Of a stretch of DNA of 33,912 nucleotides, positions 1 to 8,600 are shown one piece after another (position 1 is the stretch's first letter; each line of letters begins with the position of its first letter). A model generated the notes under the pieces. It worked only from the letters and a program-made list of their open reading frames with translations. It searched no databases and had not been told where the DNA came from. The position numbers and the translations under genes were made by a program. The stretch is from Mesostigma viride. Lineage: Eukaryota; Streptophyta; Mesostigmatophyceae; Mesostigmatales; Mesostigmataceae. The stretch covers positions 15,001 to 48,912 of the forward strand of contig RPFO01001439.1 of NCBI GenBank assembly GCA_009746045.1, in the 5' to 3' direction.

Positions 1-1280
1 GAAAGACCGGTTCTCATGAAAAATTCTTGAGGTAAACAGCTCCGCCGATTTCTCGTCGATGCTCACAGCTCGCGCGGCTCAGTGGGAGCCCGTCAGTGAC
101 CCCGCGCCGATTGAACGCACTGCACTCGGGCAAAAATGTGCTGCCAGGTAAAAAATCACTGGCGCTGCCTGGAACCAGAGCCGGCACCTTTTGAGTGCCA
201 GGCTTCAGTGCCGACGTCCCCATCACCGAAATGTTGGCGTTTGATCAGTTTCGGGCATATATAAGTATAAAAGCGTAGATCTGGCCTGCGCACCGGAGCT
301 TGGGAAATTCTTGACGGATTTTAGCGACGGTAGGTGTCACCCCGAATATTTGGTGTTACCACACGTTGAAGTAAGTCGATTGAAAGCCTTGAATTTCACG
401 GTAGCATCTGCGCCATAATCATGGTCGTATCAAGTACAAGAATTCGACCAAGCTGCTCCGTATATGAAAATATAAACTATGATCAAGGCGCTCAATAAAA
501 TGTGAGCTGCCGCTTAGAGGTTGGTTAATTCCGTGGAAAGATCTTGCCCCGGACCTCCGATGCCATGTTAAAAGGCATGGGGTTATTATGGGGACTTAAA
601 TTAATAATTTGTAGGTGGTGAATCATTGCCAACTTAAGCGTCAGGAGCCAGGAAAATTATTTATTACGTCCATATGGTGTGGCTTTCCATGGCTACCTCA
701 AGGTAGCGTGAACATTGGTAATTATGGTAGGTGAGTGGTGGCGGCGGCCCTGGTATGGGCATGGGCCGACAATGGGTCGATAACGACAGCTGGTATGTTG
801 GAACATGGTGCATGCGCATGCATGACTCGGTACGGCATGGTATGACATGCACATGACACAATACTATAATCTGGTGAAGATAGTGACCAATGGTCCTAGT
901 GCCATTGTACAACTTGGCACATAGTCATAGTGTCCATTCACGTAGGACAAATCCCACTTAGGTACTACTATCCGAGCATATCTATTTGTTAATTAGGGCT
1001 CGAATACAATTGCCCGTATTATAGATTTCTGCACGGTCAGCATAATGGGCATATTCAAGACAGGATTCTTGACAAAGTGCCTATAGTCAACTAAGCCAGC
1101 ATCCAGCATCCTCTGGGGGAATGCTGGATGCCCGGACGTGTCTTCTGCCATCCCCTCACGAAGTCTGTAACTCAGCTGTTCTGCGTCTTCAGTTCAGGGT
1201 TCTCAGCCGTCAATGGAACCAGCTAGCAAACTGGAAGCCCACCTGTGTTAGGCGCTGCATGCTGCGCAGAATAATTTAAT
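1..1280. other. Non-coding stretch, no gene recognised
   Basis: Short open frames occur on both strands but none shows a recognisable domain or a credible composition. A TATA-like octamer TATATAAG lies at 258-265 on the plus strand, but no coding region follows it within several hundred bases, so it is not called as a promoter. A perfect hairpin is listed separately. The stretch could be the remains of an old transposon or ordinary intergenic DNA. Confidence 0.5.
1099..1131. repeat. Perfect 11-bp hairpin
   Basis: The arms GCATCCAGCAT (1099-1109) and ATGCTGGATGC (1121-1131) are exact reverse complements separated by 11 bases. No poly-T run or coding region adjoins it, so there is no reason to call it a terminator. 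Confidence 0.6.
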
Positions 1281-1639
1281 CCTATATACTAATTTCGCAA
1301 TGAACGGTAATCCCGCACTATCCAAGGCATCGCGGAGTACCCCGCCAATCCAAAACAATCGGAATCACTAACCACCAATCCCAGCGAGCGAGCGAAGCGA
1401 GCGAGCGGCCGCTTCATTCAGCGGCCTGCGCGCAGCGCACATGCAGCGAGCGCAGCGAGCTGTGCGCTGCGCGCGGCGAGCGAGCGAAGCGAGCGAGCAC
1501 CGTACTGCGCACCAATCCGCGAGCGAAGCGAGCACCGTACTATTCCAGCGGGCAGCGGGCAGCGTACTGCGCACCAATCCGCGAGCAGCGGGCAGCGGGC
1601 AGCGGGCGCCGGGCAGCGTACTGCGCACCAATCCGCGAG

Positions 1640-1786
1640 CAGCGGGCAGCGGGCAGCGGGCAGCGGGCAGCGGGCAGCGGGCAGCGGGCAGCGGGCAGCG
1701 GGCAGCGGGCAGCGGGCAGCGGGCAGCGGGCAGCGGGCAGCGGGCAGCGGGCAGCGGGCAGCGGGCAGCGGGCAGCGGGCAGCGGG
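1640..1786 (+). repeat. Heptamer array (CAGCGGG) x 21
   Basis: The array holds exactly 21 perfect copies of CAGCGGG in 147 bases. Shorter runs of the same heptamer and of the variant CTGCGGG flank it (about 1579-1615 and 1855-1925). Each unit places a GGG run four bases from the next, so the plus strand fits the G-quadruplex pattern of G3 runs with 4-base loops throughout. Seven is not a multiple of three, so every frame reads a 7-residue repeat, which explains the false open frames here. Confidence 0.95.
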
Positions 1787-2399
1787 CACGGAGCGGGCAG
1801 CGGGCAGCGAACTGCGCACCAATCCGCGAGCGAAGCGAGCACCGTACTATTCCAACGGGCAGCGGGCAGCGGGCAGCGGGCAGCGGGCTGCGGGCAGCGG
1901 GCTGCGGGCTGCGGGCAGCAGGCAGCGGGGCGAAGTACTGCCAAAAAAAGGGACCCTGTTTTGGGCTGGGCGAAGCCAGCGGGCGCAGTGAAGGACCACG
2001 TACTGTCTACGCAGTGAGCGGGCAGCGGGCAGGCCCTGAACCGCCCCAAAGTGCTTTTTTTGGCTGGGCGAAGCCAGCGGGTGACACTAGTCCTATTTAC
2101 TAATTTCGCAATGTCACAGCATCCCCGAGCATTCAGGGCATCGCGGAGTATTAAGCCAATCCAAAAGAACCAGAATCACTTACCACCAATCCGCGCGAAG
2201 CGCCCAGCGAGCGCAGCGAGCTGTGCGCTGCGCGCGGCGAGCGAGCGAAGCGAGCGAGCACCGTACGGCGAGCGAGCGAAGCGAGCGAGCACCGTACTGC
2301 ACACCAATCCGCGAGCGAAGCGAGCACCGTACTATTCCAGCGGGCAGCGGGCAGCGTACTGCGCACCAATCCGCCAGCGAAGCGAGCACCGTCCTATTC

Positions 2400-2517
2400 C
2401 AGCGGGCAGCGGGCAGCGGGCAGCGGGCAGCGGGCAGCGGGCAGCGGGCATCGGGCTGCGGGCAGCGGGCTGCGGGCTGCGGGCAGCGGGCTGCGGGCTG
2501 CGGGCAGCGGGCAGCGG
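2400..2517 (+). repeat. Second heptamer array, CAGCGGG mixed with CTGCGGG
   Basis: This array is in unit 2 of the tandem duplication. It begins with consecutive perfect CAGCGGG copies, then one CATCGGG variant, then alternating CTGCGGG and CAGCGGG copies. The variant pattern resembles the distal run in unit 1 (1855-1925), which supports a shared origin of the two arrays. Confidence 0.85.
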
Positions 2518-2582
2518 GGCGAAGTACTGCCAAAAAAAGGGACCCTGTTTTGGGCTGGGCGGAGCCAGCGGGTGCCACTAGT

Positions 2583-2958
2583 AAACGGCTAGCCATGTAA
2601 CCAAGGCCTTTCCCCGCTTTCCCCTGCTTCTTCCTGCTAAAAAACAGGGGTGGCCCTTAAACCGACTTTGCCTCCCCGCCCCCCCCACCCCCACCCCCCC
2701 CAAAACGTGCCAAAACGGTCCCAACAAGAATTTTACCATCCGAAGTCGATGTCGCTGATTCCAAATCCTTGCTCAGAATGACAATCTGCAAAGTCCTGCG
2801 AATGCCAGGAGTTTTGCAATTAAGGTGGCCCTTAGCCGGGTGGATTACCTTACGGTAAAAAGGCGATACAAACCAAGGGGGGTACTCAAAAACAAGAAAA
2901 TTTACACGGCGCTGGATTCGAGTAGATCTCGCGAAAACAAGCATGTTTGCCACTGGTC
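2583..2958. other. Non-coding flank of element A, with poly-C tract
   Basis: No gene is recognised. A strand-asymmetric tract of C broken by single A or G bases runs from 2671 to 2701, so the minus strand carries several long G runs with quadruplex potential. The stretch ends at the left target duplication of element A (GCAAC, 2959-2963). Confidence 0.5.
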
Positions 2959-2963
2959 GCAAC
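2959..2963. repeat. Left target-site duplication of element A (GCAAC)
   Basis: GCAAC abuts the first base of the left LTR and is repeated at 21555-21559 directly after the last base of the right LTR. A 5-bp duplication is usual for LTR-element integrases. Confidence 0.9.
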
Positions 2964-3660
2964 AGTTAACTTCCTAGCAAACGCAATGTGAAGGATATGG
3001 TTGCAATGCAGCAATGTGTGAATATGGTTGGAAACGGAGCTTTGTTAAATTTGGATAATGTTACAGCGCTCACACACTTGAGGCTTGTACACGCGCTTGC
3101 CAAGTCAAGGCAAAACACGTGAGGCGGGCTCGCAAGAGATGCCCAATTGGCACTGGTCTATTGTTTATATACTTGTGCACTGTGCTTGCTAGTCCTGAGC
3201 AGCCTAGGAGGCCTGCTCAGTAATAACACCCCCGGTACAGTATTCACTACCTGTACAGCGCCCAGTTCCTATACAGTAGGTCTGCCATACAGGCACAGTG
3301 ACCACAGAGTACAGTCACCACAGTGATTATTGCATCTGCACCTAGAAGTCCAGGACTAGGCCTGCGGTACCACCAGACCACAGGTTAAGGTTCCTATTTC
3401 CTGCGTACGACGTATTAACCCAATACCGTCGTAGGTTCAGCACCTAATTCCTGTCAGCCCAGGAATTACTGTCGACCCCATATGTCGTCGGCAAATATTC
3501 ACGTCCGACTTAGAAGAACAGCCGGCTCGCGCTCGCGCGCGACCGGGAAGTCGGAACGCCATAACTTTCTTGATACTTGTCGGAATGAACTCGTTCCGGT
3601 GCCGCTGGAATCGCAGAGAAATGCCGAATCAGGATCACGCCAATGCGCTTGGCGTTAACT
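2964..3660 (-). repeat. Element A 3' LTR (697 bp, intact)
   Basis: This is the uninterrupted copy of the LTR. It matches 17744-18168, 19514-19523 and 21298-21554 with one substitution (T in the GCGCTTGCC context here, C in the other copy) and one 5-bp indel (CGCCA near 3636-3641, missing in the other copy). The ends are AGTTAAC and GTTAACT, a 7-bp terminal inverted repeat. On the minus strand TATATAAA (3164-3171) is a plausible TATA box. Confidence 0.93.
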
Positions 3661-3680
3661 CCAATCCTTTCTTTTCTTGA
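3661..3680 (-). promoter_or_regulatory. Element A polypurine tract
   Basis: On the minus strand the bases directly before the 3' LTR read AAGAAAAGAAAGGATTGG, a purine-rich run in the right place to prime plus-strand DNA synthesis. It fixes both the LTR boundary and the orientation of element A. Confidence 0.75.
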
Positions 3681-4410
3681 GCTGTAGCAGTTCACACAAG
3701 TCTACATACAAACACACACAATGGGTACTGGACATCCTCCCTCGACTACAAGTCACAACCCGCTGGGCATGACAGTCAGCTTGGATTCCTTATTATATGT
3801 ACATAGCACCCATACTGGCTCAGGAGCACAAACAAATTACAATGAGTCCCTATCCCTTCACGGGAGGCTCGTTGTGTTACCCATGTACAAGAGGTTGGCC
3901 AACTGTGGCAGCCCATAGGTGTTCAGCTAAGAACTTGAGAAGTATGTACAACCTTCAGGACCTTAGGCGAAACCCCACAGATCACCCACAACAGCTCATC
4001 AGAAAACATTGCTGACCCCCAGACGGGAGTCGGCGCCGGTCTGCTGCCCCTTATCGAACCTGAGACACAACATCTACGCGAAGCACATGCAAAACACAAG
4101 CTCCTATACTCGTTCCAACCGTGGAAAATCAGGGGACCTGTCGCCACCTCACCAGCATGGTGGATGGGTCAGCCAGTCCGTGAAACTCCGCCTTAAGACG
4201 GCACCAGGGAATCGAACCCCGCCCACAAACCACAGATCTGGGGAAACCTCAGACTGAGATGAAAACCCCAGATAGACATCTCTCCATCAGAGACAATGTC
4301 AGACATTCCCACACGAGAGACATGTCTCACCCCTCAAGGTGTGCTCAGGATTATGTACAATCAAGCTCCCAGCCTGATATCCAGAGACTTAAGCACCCAG
4401 CTCTCAGCTT
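3681..4410 (-). other. Element A 3' untranslated region with a tRNA-like segment
   Basis: About 730 bases lie between the end of the polyprotein (stop at 4411-4413) and the polypurine tract. No protein domain is seen on either strand. The tRNA-like segment near 4205-4221 is listed separately. The length is larger than needed for a Copia 3' leader, so another small insertion (for example a SINE) may sit here. Confidence 0.55.
4205..4221 (-). other. tRNA T-arm-like hairpin with Pol III B-box match
   Basis: On the minus strand GGTTCGATTCC (4208-4218) matches the Pol III B-box consensus GGTTCGANTCC. It sits in a T-arm-shaped hairpin: stem CGGGG, 7-base loop TTCGATT, stem CCCTG. No pairing 5' acceptor arm or clear anticodon arm was found upstream, so this is not a functional tRNA. 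A weak A-box-like TGATGGAGAG lies about 60 bases upstream near 4288. A tRNA-derived SINE head or tRNA relic is the best reading. Confidence 0.4.
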
Positions 4411-4487
4411 TTAGACAGATAGACCGACTTGACAGTCAGCATTCATGAGCTTCCTCAGTACATTGTACTGGGCTGGGGCCTTGTGTG
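4411..4487 (-). pseudogene. Element A RNase H C-terminal tail, cut off by element B
   Basis: This is the last piece of the element A polyprotein, 25 codons plus a TAA stop at 4411-4413. Its frame follows directly from the RNase H frame that ends at 10225 once element B and one copy of the GTGTG duplication (4488-10224, 5737 bases) are set aside. Copia RNase H domains commonly continue a few dozen residues past the ADxLTK motif, and this tail fits that. It is too short to recognise alone; the call rests on frame and position. Confidence 0.75.
4483..4487. repeat. Left target-site duplication of element B (GTGTG)
   Basis: GTGTG precedes the 5' LTR and recurs at 10220-10224 right after the 3' LTR. 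It lies in the RNase H codons of element A. Confidence 0.9.
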
Positions 4488-5164
4488 TGTCTGGATATTA
4501 TTGTATCCACCTGCCCTGCCCACATTGTGCTTGTATATAGTCAGCTTGATAGAGATTGAATAGCTGGACTTGTAGCACTTTTTCCTACTCGATTTGTCCA
4601 GACTACGAATGGCTGAGATACGGCCTTCCAAAGTTATATGCACTATGGTCTTGCCAAGTAGACTAGTGTGTCAGCATATCACGTGACAATTGTGCTGACA
4701 ACTGGCATGCCAACTGGCCTGAACATGTTGCTAGTTCATGAGGTAGATTCATGGTACAGTGACTACTGTCATGTCAAATCTTACGTCAGTGTTTCTTGAT
4801 TCCTGACAAGGATTCTAGATACTTTATTCCATGGACATGTGGCGAATGCCTAGAACACATTGCTTAGTTTATTGACAGATGGCAGTTCCATATGATGGTT
4901 ATTTGCATGTTGACAGATGGCAATCATTCCTTATGTTGTATTTCAGCAAATGCCATCTGGCAATCACACAACAAATATTCTAGGAATCTAGAAGTGTTGC
5001 AACCCTTGCTTGACATGTGGCAGTTCTACCTTTGCCACCTAATTGCCTATATAATGAAATGAACAAAGGCAGCAAGGGCATCTCAAGCAAGGTCTCTCAG
5101 TCTCTCACTTCCTCAGCCTTGATCTTGACCTGTGATCTGCAAGGAAGGATCATAAAACAAAACA
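4488..5164 (+). repeat. Element B 5' LTR (677 bp)
   Basis: Starts TGTCTGGATATTATTG and ends AAAACAAAACA. Matches 9525-10219 almost base for base. The differences are a 4-bp indel (TCCA near 4598-4602), a replacement near 5090 where the 3' copy has about 21 extra bases, and one C/G change near the end. TATATAAT at 5048-5055 is a good TATA box, placing transcription start near 5080. Confidence 0.95.
5048..5055 (+). promoter_or_regulatory. Element B LTR TATA box
   Basis: TATATAAT sits 117 bases before the end of the LTR, as expected for a U3/R boundary about 30 bases further on. The same octamer is in the 3' LTR at 10080-10087. Confidence 0.65.
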
Positions 5165-5176
5165 TGGTATCGGAGG
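5165..5176 (+). promoter_or_regulatory. Element B primer-binding site (initiator tRNA-Met type)
   Basis: TGGTATCGGAGG begins at the base after the LTR. It closely resembles the TGGTATCAGAGC site used by many plant Copia elements, which pairs with the 3' end of initiator tRNA-Met. The identical 12 bases follow the LTR of element C, suggesting that both use the same host tRNA. Confidence 0.85.
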
Positions 5177-5198
5177 AGTGAGGCTTCTCTTTGACAAC

Positions 5199-5681
5199 AT
5201 GGCTGCTGCTGCTGCTGCTTTGGAAAACAAGTACCTCTCTTTTATTCCAGCATGTTCCAAGGCAATTCCCAAGTTTGATGGTTCTTCCCTGCCAAAATGG
5301 GGAGAGACCAAGGAGCTTTTCCAAGCCCACTTGGAGGCCTATGATCTGGAGGGGGTCATTACCAAGCCTGAGGAGGCTACACCCAAGCAAGAGAAGGTTG
5401 TTTACACAGCCTTGCTGGCGTGCCTCACTGGCAGAGCAGCCCAGATTGCAAAGACCATTGGTGAGAGAAAGGGCAGTTTGCTTTTTGCTAAGTTGGTGGA
5501 GGTGTTTGAGCAGCCTAAACTGACCAAGAGCAACAAGCACGACCTGAGGACATCCCTAATGAGGCTGACCGAGCAGCCCAACCAGTCCATGATGGACTAT
5601 CTTACCGCTTCAGAACTGCTTCTGAGTGAGTACAGGGATGGGGGGGGGTGTTGGCAGACAATGATTTTGCCGCTGCGCTGA
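5199..5681 (+). CDS. gag: Element B Gag, N-terminal part
   Basis: Encodes the capsid-like part of Copia Gag. The start is the first ATG after the primer-binding site, 22 bases downstream. The protein opens with an alanine run, then a UBN2-type Gag region (residues about 15-145): PKFDGSSLPKWGE, a TALLACLTG segment, and LRTSLMRLTEQPNQSMMDYL, typical of Copia Gag helices. At 5640-5648 a run of nine G puts the ribosome out of phase with the rest of Gag, and the zero frame ends at 5681 after about 15 unrelated residues. The remaining Gag, including the zinc knuckle, is in the frame that starts at 5648. A programmed -1 shift, an indel or a homopolymer sequencing error are all possible. Confidence 0.88.
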   Translation: MAAAAAALENKYLSFIPACSKAIPKFDGSSLPKWGETKELFQAHLEAYDLEGVITKPEEATPKQEKVVYTALLACLTGRAAQIAKTIGERKGSLLFAKLVEVFEQPKLTKSNKHDLRTSLMRLTEQPNQSMMDYLTASELLLSEYRDGGGCWQTMILPLR

Positions 5682-8600
5682 AAGGTGGTTTACCTGATGC
5701 GTACAGGCCTGCCCTCGTTTCAACCAGGTTCGATGAGGACATGTCGCTGCTGGAGGTGAAGAAGGCCATGCTTGAAGCAGATGACCTGCTTGTGGGGACG
5801 CGCTCCACCACCACGGTCAAGCCTGAGCCAGCAGCTGCCCAAGGCCAAGCATACAGCACAGGCCAACCAACCAAGCCGGGGAGGCCGACTTGCACATTCT
5901 GCGGAAAGGAAGGACATGCGGAGGAGACGTGCTATACCAAGTACCCACATCTCAGCAGGAAGAAGGGCCAGCAGAGGCCAAAGCGCAAGAACCAGAAGAA
6001 GAAGCAGGCTGCGACAGCGAACAACACGGTGGAGGCTCCTGAGCTTCCCGTGGACTACGCGTTTGCAACTACGCGCCTAGTGCCGGGCGTACCTTTCTGG
6101 ATTCTGGACTCTGCTGCATCCAGCCACATGAGCCCTGAGGAGGCTGACTTTATCAAGGTTCAGCCAACCAACCTGGCCATCCAGGGCTCCGGAGGCCGGC
6201 TGAAGGCTGTGGGGACGGGGACGCTCAAGCTACGAGTCGCCAACAAGGTGGTGCATCTGCCTCATGCTCTGCACGTGCCCTCTCTGGGTGCAAGGCTTCT
6301 TTCCGTGGCCCAGCTGCATCAGCAGGGACACGAGGTGAACCTACTGCAGGGCGTGGCATGCTTTGCAGGCAGCAAGGTACCTATCAAGGTGCAGAACAAC
6401 GTCTACGGTTTGCAAGAATCACAGACTGTGACAACCCCTGCTGCCCACCACACCACAGACAACCCTGCTGCACTATTGTGGCACTGGCGACTTGGACATG
6501 CAGGTGCTGAGCGCATTCGCAAGCTGGCGGCCATACCTGCATCGAACATTACCATGCGGGCTCCAGGTGCGCCAGGCTGCCCGTCGTGCCCTGCTGGCAT
6601 GATTAGGCGACGCTCCTTCGCTGCTGGGCAACCACGCTCGACCGTGCCTCGTGCCAAGCTGCATGGGGACATCATGGGGCCGATGCAGCCATCACTGGGC
6701 GGTTCCCAGTACATTCTGGGCATCACTGACGACGCTACAAGGTGGCGTTGGTCTTTTCCTATGCGCCAGAAGAGTGAGGTGCCACTGCACTTCGACCGAC
6801 TGCTGTCAAGGGATATCAGGCCCTACTACGACGGTTCTGTGCTTCTAAGGACCGACAATGACGCAGTATTTCTTTCCGAGGACTTCCGCTCCCTCTGTGC
6901 TCGCCATCGAGTTCACCAAGAATTTTCCAGCCCCTACTGTCCGCAGCAAAACGGAGTTGCGGAACGCATGTGGGGTTTGGCGATGGGAATGACACTATGC
7001 ATGCTGCATTATGCTACCCTGCCCAAGACTTTCTGGGCCCTAGCTTTTGCGTGTGCTGTCTACCTGCTCAATCGGCTGCCATGCGAGGCCAATGCAGACT
7101 CTGCTAGCCCTCATCGCCTTTTTCAAGGCGTTGATGCCGACCTGTCGCACTTGCGCATTTTCGGCTGCCCTGCCTACTTTCGTGTAGAAGGGCCACGTGG
7201 CAAGCTGGAGGACAAAGCCCAGGCTGGAATCTTTGTGGGCTATGACTTGGAGTCGCCTGCTTACCTGATTCTCCGCCCAGGCTCACGTGACGTTATTCGC
7301 AGGCTCCATGTGTCATTCGATGAGACTTGGCGAGCAAATTCTGCTCCCCTGCACGTCGCGAGTCCAGATGTCAACTTCCAGCTGCCGGCACCTGAGTCTG
7401 CCTCGGAATCTGGCGTGGCGCTGGTACCTTTGCCTGCACCCACTGAGCATGCAGTGCTGCCGCCTGTCACTGCTGTGCCTGACTCGGTACCTGATGGTCC
7501 GGTCACCAGGGCCAAGGCTCGCCAACAGCTGGGCACTGTCACCGGTGCAGACGGCAGTGGCAACGCTGAGCATCCTGGTCCGGGTGCTGCTCCTGACTCT
7601 GAAATTTCTGATGCGGTGCCGGACGCCGGCAACCAAGTTGCGCAAGGAATTCCTGCGCCCTCGCCTGCGCCTGCGCCTCAAATTTCGAGTGCAACGGCTT
7701 TGCAGCAAGCCATCCACGCACTGCAGCGACCTTCATCTTCAGCGCCCAGCAACCAGGCAGGGGCGGATTCGGTGATAGCTGCTGCAACGATTGAGGAAAA
7801 TGTTGGCGATGGCTACTGTCCCTCTAGTGACACATATGGCGCCTATGGTTGGACCTCCTCTTCTCAACGTCTTGCTTCTCCTAAGTGGGCCCGTTTTTGC
7901 CCAAATTACGCTGCTATTCGTGATGTGGTCGAGGATGTATATGCCACTAGTGTCGACCTGGACGTCCCTAAGTCTTGGCAACAAGCTCGTTCTCTTCCTG
8001 CGTGGCAGTCCGCCATGGATAGCGAGATGGCTTCTATTCGTTCTCACAAGGTTTTTTCTTTGGTGAGTAGGTCATCTCTTCCTCGTGGCACTTCGGCCCT
8101 TCCTTCCCGTTGGGTGTATGCACGTAAGTCGGATGGACGTGAGAAAGCACGTTTTGTATGCAAGGGCTATGCCCAGCGTGAGGGTGTTGATTTTCAGGAC
8201 ATCTTTAGCCCCACTGTTCGTTCCTCCACAGTGCGTTTGGCTCTTGCTTTTGCAGTCACGCATGGCTATACTCTGCATCAATTAGACGTCCGCACTGCGT
8301 TCTTGTATGCTCCTTTAGAGGAGGATGTCTATGTACGTCCACCCCTGGGCTATGAGGAGTATGACGCCTCTGGCGAGCTTCTTGTATGGAAGCTTCATCG
8401 CAGCCTGTATGGCACACGTCAGGCTCCGCGCAATTGGCATCGCACCTTCCGTTCTCATCTCGTGTCGGATGGTGCAGTGCCTAGCGCTACAGACACATGT
8501 CTTTACCTTTATCCCAGTGCCAGGGGCTTTGTGTTTGTACATGTTGATGACATGATCGTTGCCAGCCCCTCTGCCCCTTGGGTAGCCGCCTGGGTTTCTC

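Larger units (their letters stand above)
1281..2582. repeat. Tandem duplication of a GC-rich unit (811 bp and 491 bp)
   Basis: Unit 1 (1281-2091) and unit 2 (2092-2582) both open with CCTAT.TACTAATTTCGCAATG. They then share a GCATCGCGGAGTA segment, a CACCAATCC segment, clusters of GCGAGCGAAGCGAGC-type words, a CAGCGGG heptamer array, and a tail reading GGGCGAAGTACTGCC followed by AAAAAAAGGGACCCTG and GGGCTGGGC. Unit 1 is longer because its heptamer array is longer and because it repeats the GGCTGGGCGAAGCCAGCGGG tail. Long open frames across the unit exist in several frames and on both strands. They come from the repeat having no stop codons in most frames, so they are not called as genes. Confidence 0.85.

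Noticed and set aside
258-265. TATATAAG as a promoter
   Set aside because: No coding region or LTR end lies downstream at a fitting distance; a TATA-like octamer alone is expected by chance.
1368-2600. Long overlapping open frames on both strands with Pro-Leu-Pro-Ala-Ala-Arg-Cys or Ser-Gly-Gln-Arg-Ala-Ala-Gly repeats
   Set aside because: They are translations of the CAGCGGG heptamer and the GCGAGCGAAGC words, open in most frames at once. No domain and no unrepeated coding sequence.
4195-4310. Complete tRNA gene
   Set aside because: Only the T-arm and a weak A-box can be drawn; the acceptor 5' strand and anticodon arm do not pair.
7261-7787. Minus-strand and alternative-frame open frames across the element B linker
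   Set aside because: They are shadows of the GC-rich, stop-poor Pro/Ala linker of the Pol protein on the plus strand.
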